The notes under the pieces: generated by a model
Seen by the model: the letters and a program-made list of their open reading frames with translations, nothing else
Database searches by the model: none
Told to the model about the DNA's origin: nothing
Made by a program: the position numbers and the translations under genes
NCBI GenBank assembly: GCA_020430865.1
Contig: JAGQIY010000407.1
Location: 1 to 5,791 of the forward strand
From: Myxococcales bacterium
Lineage (GTDB): Bacteria; Myxococcota; Polyangia; Polyangiales; Polyangiaceae
DNA: 5,791 nt
Direction of reading: 5' to 3'
Part shown: positions 1 to 4,095 of the stretch, one piece after another
How positions within the stretch are numbered: the first letter of the stretch is position 1
Layout: every line of letters begins with the position of its first letter

Positions 1-581
1 CCGACTGCTCACAGGTCACCGACGGCGCGGCCACGGTCTTCCTGGCCTCGAGAAGCTACGCGGAAAAGTACGCGAAGGCGCGGGGGATCGCCCTGGAGCG
101 CATCCCGCGCATCAAGGGCTGGGGGCACCACACGGCTCGCCTGCGCTTCGAGGACAAGGTCGAGGAGAGCAAGAACGCGGAGTATGTGCTGCCTCACGTG
201 CGGTCCACGGTCACCGATGCGCTCAAGCGCGCCGGGCTGGCGGATGTCGGCGGCATCGATGGCATCGAGACTCACGACTGCTTCACCACCAGCGAATACA
301 TGGCGATCGACCACTTCGGGCTAACCAAGCCCGGTGAGAGCTGGAAGGCAGTCGAAGAGGGCGTGATCGCTCTCGGGGGGAAGTGCCCGATCAACCCGAG
401 CGGTGGCCTGATTGGCGCTGGGCATCCGGTCGGTGCGACCGGTGTGCGACAGCTTCTGGACGCGTACAAGCAGGTGACTGGAACTGCCGGCGACTACCAG
501 GTCGAGGGCGCGAAGAACTTCGCGACGCTCAACATCGGCGGCAGCGGCACCACGAGCGTCACCTTCATCGTCGGCGTGTAG
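1..581 (+). CDS. SCP2-type thiolase (acetyl-CoA acyltransferase family), C-terminal part
   Basis: The open frame enters from the left edge (first full codon at base 3) and ends at TAG 579-581, leaving 192 residues of a protein that is normally around 400 or more. It is the C-terminal half of a thiolase-fold enzyme that condenses or cleaves acyl-CoA thioesters in the cytoplasm. The fragment opens with [10 protein letters not shown], then carries HDCF (bases 273-284), [20 protein letters not shown] (384-443) and a [12 protein letters not shown] end. In SCP2-type thiolases HDCF replaces the NEAF loop of classical thiolases and GHPxGATG supplies a catalytic His, so this is the SCP2/SCPx branch and not FadA or PhaA. 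The nucleophilic Cys lies outside the window. The branch includes both degradative and biosynthetic members, so the substrate cannot be read. An internal GTG at 186 is not a real start because homology continues upstream. Confidence 0.93.
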   Translation, partial: DCSQVTDGAATVFLASRSYAEKYAKARGIALERIPRIKGWGHHTARLRFEDKVEESKNAEYVLPHVRSTVTDALKRAGLADVGGIDGIETHDCFTTSEYMAIDHFGLTKPGESWKAVEEGVIALGGKCPINPSGGLIGAGHPVGATGVRQLLDAYKQVTGTAGDYQVEGAKNFATLNIGGSGTTSVTFIVGV

Positions 582-643
582 CGACTCTTCCCTCACCCCC
601 AAACCCGAGGACCAAGTCAGGCCCCGTGACCTTCTCAGCCTGG

Positions 644-666
644 GAAGCGCGGGGTCTGGGCGCTTC
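644..666 (+). terminator. Perfect 7-bp hairpin downstream of the thiolase
   Basis: GAAGCGC (644-650) and GCGCTTC (660-666) form a perfect 7-bp stem with a 9-base loop, extendable by a G-T wobble (643/667). It starts 63 bases after the thiolase stop, before any new gene. No T-run follows, so it is not a classical intrinsic terminator. It may help 3' end formation or mRNA stability. The role is inferred from position and structure only. Confidence 0.35.
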
Positions 667-709
667 TGGGGTTGGTGCGGCTGGGGCTGAGGGGGAGGAT
701 GCTGGCGTC

Positions 710-845
710 ATGCAGGAAGTACCAACGCAGATCGAGATCGCCGCATCGCGCGCGCGGGTGTGGGAGGTGCTGACGGAAGCGGCAGCTCGAGCGGCGCTAT
801 TCCTGCATGAATGAAGCGCTGAAGCAGCGGGACGAAGCCCAGTAG
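710..845 (+). pseudogene. Remnant of an SRPBCC/START-like domain gene with internal deletion and frame change
   Basis: ATG 710 follows a GGAGG at 694-698 and opens a 34-residue frame beginning MQEVPTQIEIAASRARVWEV and stopping at TGA 812-814. This start resembles the N-terminus of SRPBCC (polyketide cyclase/START-like) proteins, which typically run IEI-A-P--VWEVLTD. A different frame over the same DNA (789-845) reads ERRYSCMNEALKQRDEAQ then TAG. That resembles the usual C-terminal end of the same family (FExMNxALKxRAE). The family is about 150 residues, so roughly 100 central residues are missing and the two ends are out of frame. The reading is a deleted gene with its junction near 770-800. 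The match is to remembered family consensus, not a search. A short real peptide from the first frame cannot be excluded. Confidence 0.5.
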
Positions 846-885
846 CGTCCTGTCAGTGCGGGCTACCGGCTGCTTCCTGGGGGAC

Positions 886-894
886 TGCTATAGT
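886..894 (+). promoter_or_regulatory. Possible extended -10 promoter for the redoxin/PGPGW pair
   Basis: TGCTATAGT (886-894) fits an extended -10 element, TGn followed by TATAGT. It stands out as an AT-richer patch in GC-rich sequence and lies just before the first gene of the pair. No good -35 is seen 16-18 bases upstream, as is tolerated with TGn. Initiation about 7 bases after the box would fall at about 901, next to the GTG at 902. That implies either a leaderless message or a start further in. Confidence 0.3.
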
Positions 895-901
895 CGCAGG
901 A

Positions 902-1585
902 GTGTCTCGGGGTCGATTGGAACGCCACGCTCGGGAGTTGCGATCACGCTGGGGCGCGTCGCTTGGCGCGGGTGTGCTCGCGACGCTCCTGGCCTCAGCT
1001 TGCAGCGGGAGGGACGAGCGCCTCGGACCCATCCCCGAGAGCGACGGCGGTCTGCCGGCGTTCGATGGCAGTATTCCTGACGCCCCGGTCAAGGACGTCG
1101 GTGCGTCCGGTCAGTGCAACAAGGCGCAAAAACCGTACGGAACCGACCCCGACTTCGGTGAGAGCATGCCGGACATCCTGCTGCTGGACTGTGACGGCAA
1201 CACCACCACGGTCGATCAGATGCGCTGCGATCACAAGTTGACCCTGGTCTCGATTGGGGCGGGTTGGTGCGAACCCTGCCAGGACGAGGCACTGGTGATG
1301 GAAGAACTATACAACCGCTACTCGGATCGCGGCTTGCAGGTGGTGCAGTTCATGTACGCCGACGTCGAAGGCTTCCTACCCGGGCCGGAGTTCTGCAGGA
1401 CCTGGCGAGATACCTACTCGCTCACCTATCCCATCTATGTCGATCCCCAGAGCAACACCTTGCAGTTTCTCGAGCTCGGCGTGACACCCGTCAACCTGTT
1501 GCTGAACGAGCGGGGCAAGGTGGTGTGGTTTGCCCCGGGCGTGCTCCCCGATGACTTCGAGAGCACGCTGCTCGGGCTCTTGTGA
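902..1585 (+). CDS. Exported redoxin/TlpA-like thioredoxin-fold protein (redoxin 1), probable lipoprotein
   Basis: The protein is 227 residues. It has a basic N-terminus, a hydrophobic stretch (about 17-33) and Cys34 in LLASAC, followed by an Asp/Pro/Gly-rich linker to about 70, then a thioredoxin fold. The active site is WCEPC (C123, C126) after a beta strand (LTLVSIGAG), and the cis-Pro is P196 in GVTPVNLLL. This indicates a thiol-disulfide oxidoreductase of the AhpC-TSA/TlpA/ResA type outside the cytoplasm. ASA-Cys also fits signal peptidase I, so lipid anchoring is likely but not certain. Four further cysteines (C72, C97, C109, C165) may form structural disulfides. The GTG at 902 overlaps a GGAG (898-901), which is too close to serve as its ribosome site. 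TTG 917 or TTG 938 would still leave a usable signal peptide. The next gene starts 6 bases after the stop, so the two are probably cotranscribed. The partner protein is unknown. Confidence 0.85.
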   Translation: MSRGRLERHARELRSRWGASLGAGVLATLLASACSGRDERLGPIPESDGGLPAFDGSIPDAPVKDVGASGQCNKAQKPYGTDPDFGESMPDILLLDCDGNTTTVDQMRCDHKLTLVSIGAGWCEPCQDEALVMEELYNRYSDRGLQVVQFMYADVEGFLPGPEFCRTWRDTYSLTYPIYVDPQSNTLQFLELGVTPVNLLLNERGKVVWFAPGVLPDDFESTLLGLL

Positions 1586-1591
1586 GCGGCC

Positions 1592-2017
1592 ATGTCCTGG
1601 CTGGAGAGCGCCCCGTCCTGGGTCTGGTTGACCATCATTTCCGTGGGGAGTTTCGTGGTGTGCATCGTCGCCATCCCCTGGTACCTGGCGCGAGCCCCCG
1701 CGGATCTCCTCGTGGGTCCACCGCTGCCCTGGAGAGGCCTGTCGCCCTCGAGGCTCGCGTTGCGCCTGTTGAAGAACCTGGTTGGCGTGGCGCTGCTGAT
1801 CGCCGGCTTGATCATGCTGGTGGGGCCGGGGCAGGGCTTGCTGACGCTGATCGTGGCCATCGGCCTGCTCGACTTGCCCGGGAAGCGCAAGCTGCAGCGG
1901 AAGCTGTTGTTCCGGCCCCGCGTGCTCAAGTTGGTCAACGGTCTGCGGGAGCGGGCCGGGCGGGATGCGCTGGAACCCCACTCCGAGCGCCCGAGCCGCT
2001 CGCAGGCACTGCGTTGA
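1592..2017 (+). CDS. PGPGW-family small membrane protein
   Basis: A 141-residue inner-membrane protein. A first membrane segment spans about residues 9-31. A loop holds a cluster of Pro/Arg (32-60). A second hydrophobic region (about 62-94) contains VGPGQGLLTLIVAIGLLDLP, followed at once by a very basic segment (GKRKLQRKLLFRPR). A Gly/Pro turn inside a hydrophobic region followed by a Lys/Arg cluster is the pattern of the PGPGW putative transmembrane family (PF09656), whose function is not established. Here the motif Trp is replaced by Gln. The start ATG is 6 bases after the redoxin 1 stop with only a weak GAGCGG (1585-1590) before it, which suggests translational coupling. The last 20 residues are hydrophilic and probably cytoplasmic. 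The family call is fairly firm. Any functional link to the redoxin is inferred from spacing alone. Confidence 0.75.
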   Translation: MSWLESAPSWVWLTIISVGSFVVCIVAIPWYLARAPADLLVGPPLPWRGLSPSRLALRLLKNLVGVALLIAGLIMLVGPGQGLLTLIVAIGLLDLPGKRKLQRKLLFRPRVLKLVNGLRERAGRDALEPHSERPSRSQALR

Positions 2018-2051
2018 CGAGCGGATGCTGATTGCTCCGCAGACACACACT

Positions 2052-2075
2052 CCCTCGGTTCAGGGGTTGCGAGGG
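2052..2075. other. GC-rich hairpin in the convergent gap, over the stop codon of redoxin 2
   Basis: CCCTCG (2052-2057) and CGAGGG (2070-2075) form a 6-bp stem with a 12-base loop containing the minus-strand stop codon (2060-2062). It lies where the + strand pair and the - strand redoxin meet, so it could act on transcripts from either side. Neither strand has a T-run after it, so a terminator role is only a guess. Confidence 0.25.
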
Positions 2076-2683
2076 TGGGGGGTGAGGTTCGCCGTGGTCT
2101 GCGCGACTGGCGACGCGGCGCGCTGGAGCGCTCTCGGCAAGCGCTCGGTGTCGCTCTGTCGGAGCCCCACCTGGAAGTCGACGACGTACCCGTCGACGCT
2201 GACGACGACCAGCGTCGGCACGGCTTGAACCGGGTCGAAAGCCAGGGCGAACTTCGCGAACTCCGCGCCCCGGATCACAGGGTAGTCCATGCCATGGTCG
2301 GAGACATAGTCGTCCACATATTTCCAGGTGGAATCATCGTCCAGGGACACGGCGAGGGCAGCGGTGTGCGCCGGTGCGTCCTTCAGGCTCTGGCTCACGA
2401 GGGGCGCCTTGGCGGCACACGACTCGCACCAGGACGCGAAGAAGTTGATCAGGAGCGGTCCCTTGCCGAGCATGCGGCGGGAGTCGTGGACGCCACCCGC
2501 GGTGTCCATGACCATGAAATGAGGCACGTGCTCCTTGGGAGAGATGGCGCGAAACGGCTCGAGCAGGCCCATGTCGCCCTCCAGTCGGGCCGCGTCGCGG
2601 GGCGCTTCGCTGCTGGCAGGCGTGCAGGCAGACCCTAGCAGCATCGAGCAGACGAGGAGGAGCGCACGCCGCATCCCAGGCAC
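2060..2683 (-). CDS. Exported redoxin/TlpA-like thioredoxin-fold protein (redoxin 2), probable lipoprotein
   Basis: The protein is 207 residues from a GTG at 2683. ATG at 2674 (residue 4, MRRALLLVCSMLL) is an equally good or better start, with GGG just before it. The signal sequence ends at LLGSAC with Cys20, giving a lipoprotein or, through GSA-Cys, a signal peptidase I product. A short Ser/Ala/Glu linker leads to a thioredoxin fold: VPHFMVMDTAGG strand (53-64), LLINFFASWCESC with C86 and C89, and cis-Pro P156 in AVPTLVVVSVDG. The FFASWCxxC context is typical of TlpA/ResA-type envelope reductants or disulfide-handling proteins. The last ~19 residues after QRAA are low-complexity and end NLTPHPRNP, coded by a C-rich stretch that recurs at other gene ends in this window. 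It is convergent with the PGPGW gene and divergent from the DJ-1/PfpI gene. Its redox partner is not visible. Confidence 0.87.
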   Translation of the reverse strand: MPGMRRALLLVCSMLLGSACTPASSEAPRDAARLEGDMGLLEPFRAISPKEHVPHFMVMDTAGGVHDSRRMLGKGPLLINFFASWCESCAAKAPLVSQSLKDAPAHTAALAVSLDDDSTWKYVDDYVSDHGMDYPVIRGAEFAKFALAFDPVQAVPTLVVVSVDGYVVDFQVGLRQSDTERLPRALQRAASPVAQTTANLTPHPRNP

Positions 2684-2804
2684 TCTGACACGACTCGTGG
2701 TGGCTGCGCAGCAAGCAAGCGCGCCCAGATGTCTGTGGCTGTGGCCTCGAGGTCAGTGCGCGGGGCGGCGCTGGCGTGCAGGCTCGGGCAAGAAGGAGGT
2801 AGCG
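2684..2804. promoter_or_regulatory. Divergent intergenic region with two palindromes
   Basis: These 121 bases separate redoxin 2 (leftward) from the DJ-1/PfpI gene (rightward), so promoters for both should lie here. Visible elements are a perfect 10-base palindrome GCTGCGCAGC (2703-2712), an 8-base palindrome CCTCGAGG (2745-2752), and a tandem CTGTGGCTGTGG (2733-2744). No convincing -35/-10 pair was found on either strand. The palindromes could be operator sites but are short enough to arise by chance in GC-rich DNA. Confidence 0.25.
2795..2799 (+). promoter_or_regulatory. Strong Shine-Dalgarno fixing the start of the DJ-1/PfpI gene
   Basis: AAGGAGGT (2793-2800) contains a full GGAGG core 5 bases before ATG 2805. 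It is the strongest ribosome site in the window. It settles the start against the longer open frame that runs back to 2535 through the opposite-strand redoxin gene. Confidence 0.8.
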
Positions 2805-3431
2805 ATGAGGTTTGCGTTCGTTCTGTTCGAGGACTTCGAAGAGCTGGACCTGGTGGGCCCGTGGGAGGTGCTGCGCATGGCTTCCCGCCTGCGCGCGCCG
2901 GACCTCGAGCCGTGGACCTGCCAGCTGGTCGGCGCGGATCAGGGGCCAGTGAGGGCCGCGAAGGGCATGCGGGTGCTGCCCGACGTCGGGTTCGCACAGG
3001 CCAGCGCTTGCGACGTGTTGGTGGTGCCTGGGGGGCAGGGGACACGTCGCGGCGCCAGCGATCCGGAGTTGCTCCGCTTCATCGCGGAGCAGTCCCGAGG
3101 TGCGCGCTGGAGCTTCTCGATCTGCACCGGAGCGCTGCTGTTCTTCGAGAGCGGCGTCAGTCGCGGTCATCGAGTCACGACCTACTTTGCCTTCGTGGAT
3201 GAGCTGCGGCGTCGCACTGCGGGCGCGCTCGAGGTGCTAGCGGACGTGCGCTACGTCGAGGACCGCCTGAGCGATGGCCCCGGCGGTGAGCGCGGATTAC
3301 TCAGCGCAGCTGGAGTATCCGCAGGGATTGACGCCGCGCTGTGGCTGGTGGGGCAGCTCGAGTCACCGGCGTTTGCTCGCGCAGTGCAGCGCGCCATTCA
3401 GTACGACCCGGCGCCGCCCTACCCGGTCTGA
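2805..3431 (+). CDS. DJ-1/PfpI superfamily protein, isonitrile hydratase-like
   Basis: A 208-residue, apparently cytoplasmic single-domain protein with no signal peptide. The N-terminal strand and loop MRFAFVLFEDFEELDLVGPWEVL (residues 1-23) carries the acidic residues (E12, E13, D15) of the family. VLVVPGGQGTRRG (71-83) follows. The nucleophile elbow is SICTGALLF with Cys107-Thr108. The C-terminal part has GVSAGIDAALWLVGQL (170-185) and ends QYDPAPPYPV, a tail typical of isonitrile hydratase-like members. From memory, the Pseudomonas isonitrile hydratase uses an Asp, a Cys and the following Thr, and D15, C107 and T108 occupy the matching places. It lacks the AraC-type HTH found on many relatives, so it is an enzyme and not that kind of regulator. 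True substrates of most such proteins are unknown; glyoxalase or deglycase-like activity is an alternative. The start is fixed by the GGAGG at 2795. The next gene follows after 57 bases on the same strand. Confidence 0.88.
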   Translation: MRFAFVLFEDFEELDLVGPWEVLRMASRLRAPDLEPWTCQLVGADQGPVRAAKGMRVLPDVGFAQASACDVLVVPGGQGTRRGASDPELLRFIAEQSRGARWSFSICTGALLFFESGVSRGHRVTTYFAFVDELRRRTAGALEVLADVRYVEDRLSDGPGGERGLLSAAGVSAGIDAALWLVGQLESPAFARAVQRAIQYDPAPPYPV

Positions 3432-3445
3432 TGCAGCGAGCGAGC

Positions 3446-3471
3446 GCCGCCTTGCCCGTGTCCCCGGCGGC
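3446..3471 (+). other. Hairpin between the DJ-1/PfpI gene and redoxin 3
   Basis: GCCGCC (3446-3451) and GGCGGC (3466-3471) form a 6-bp GC stem with a 14-base loop, 14 bases after the DJ-1/PfpI stop and 17 before the next ATG. It has no T-run. TTGCCC (3452-3457) in the loop and TAGCAG (3475-3480), preceded by TG, are 17 bases apart and could instead be a weak promoter for redoxin 3. Either reading is tentative. Confidence 0.25.
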
Positions 3472-3488
3472 TGGTAGCAGGGGGTTCT

Positions 3489-4031
3489 ATGCTGCGCTCC
3501 GGGCTGGTCTGCTGGTTGATGGTGCTCGCGCCGCTCGGCTGTGACTCGAAGCGAGATGCCCCGAAGCCAGAGCCCGCGAGCCCGAGCGCTACGGCGATCT
3601 CCGACGTGCAGTTTCCTCCACGCTTCGTGCGCGGCCCCACGGGCGGCGCTGATGTCGCGAGCTTCGTGCGCGACAAGCTCGAGGAGGCCAACACCGCACA
3701 GCAGGCGGGCAAGGCCGGCTACACGCGGGTCGTCGTCTACGTGGGCGCGACTTGGTGTGAACCCTGTCAGTACTTCCACCACGCGGTGACCGAGGGGAAG
3801 CTGGATCGAGAGCTGGATGGCGTGACGTTCCTGGAGTTCGACCTCGACCAGGATCGCGATGCGCTGGCGAGCGCGGGCTACGCGAGTCGTATGATCCCGC
3901 TGTTCGCGCTCCCCGACGCTTCGGGTCGAGGCACCGACCAGCGGATCTCGGGGTCGATCAAGGGACCCGGAGCGACGGCGAACATCACACCGCGGCTGCA
4001 CTCGCTGCTGGCAGGGCGACCCACGGAGTAA
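3489..4031 (+). CDS. Exported thioredoxin-fold protein (redoxin 3), probable lipoprotein
   Basis: The protein is 180 residues from ATG 3489, with AGGGGG (3479-3484) as ribosome site. A hydrophobic signal (3-17) ends LAPLGC with Cys18, and Asp19 follows. In E. coli, Asp at +2 keeps a lipoprotein in the inner membrane; whether that rule holds here is unknown. A Lys/Pro/Ser linker (20-36) precedes the domain. VVVYVGATWCEPCQYF carries C90 and C93, and cis-Pro P137 sits in SRMIPLFALPD. Helix and strand order (FLEFDLDQDRD after the active-site helix) fits a short thioredoxin or DsbD-gamma-like fold without the larger TlpA insertion, so it is a different subtype from redoxins 1 and 2. It is likely a thiol-disulfide carrier at the envelope. 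It is on the same strand as the DJ-1/PfpI gene, 57 bases downstream, so cotranscription is possible but a hairpin lies between. Confidence 0.85.
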   Translation: MLRSGLVCWLMVLAPLGCDSKRDAPKPEPASPSATAISDVQFPPRFVRGPTGGADVASFVRDKLEEANTAQQAGKAGYTRVVVYVGATWCEPCQYFHHAVTEGKLDRELDGVTFLEFDLDQDRDALASAGYASRMIPLFALPDASGRGTDQRISGSIKGPGATANITPRLHSLLAGRPTE

Positions 4032-4095
4032 CCCTCACCCCCACATCCGGACCTTGGCGCGGGTCGTGAAGGACATGCCGCCGATCACTGGTCCG
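4032..4095. other. Convergent gap between redoxin 3 and the NamZ fusion
   Basis: These 64 bases begin directly after the redoxin 3 stop with the C-rich sequence CCCTCACCCCCACATCCGG (4032-4050). A long-range inverted repeat CGGACC (4048-4053)/GGTCCG (4090-4095) brackets the rest and abuts the stop codon of the minus-strand gene. No T-run or convincing intrinsic terminator is seen on either strand. Confidence 0.4.

Noticed and set aside
186..581. Short separate gene starting at GTG 186
   Set aside because: Thiolase homology is continuous from base 3, so this is only the tail of the thiolase.
2021..2040. Possible terminator GCGGA...TCCGC after the PGPGW gene
   Set aside because: Only a 5-bp stem with a 10-base loop and no T-run; expected by chance.
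1376..2050. Long minus-strand open frames opposite redoxin 1 and the PGPGW gene
   Set aside because: They give Gln/Arg/Pro-rich, domain-free translations typical of antisense shadows in GC-rich DNA, while the + strand frames have clear motifs.
2535..2804. N-terminal extension of the DJ-1/PfpI gene by 90 codons
   Set aside because: It overlaps the redoxin 2 coding sequence on the other strand, has no family similarity, and the strong GGAGG at 2795-2799 sits exactly before ATG 2805, where homology begins.
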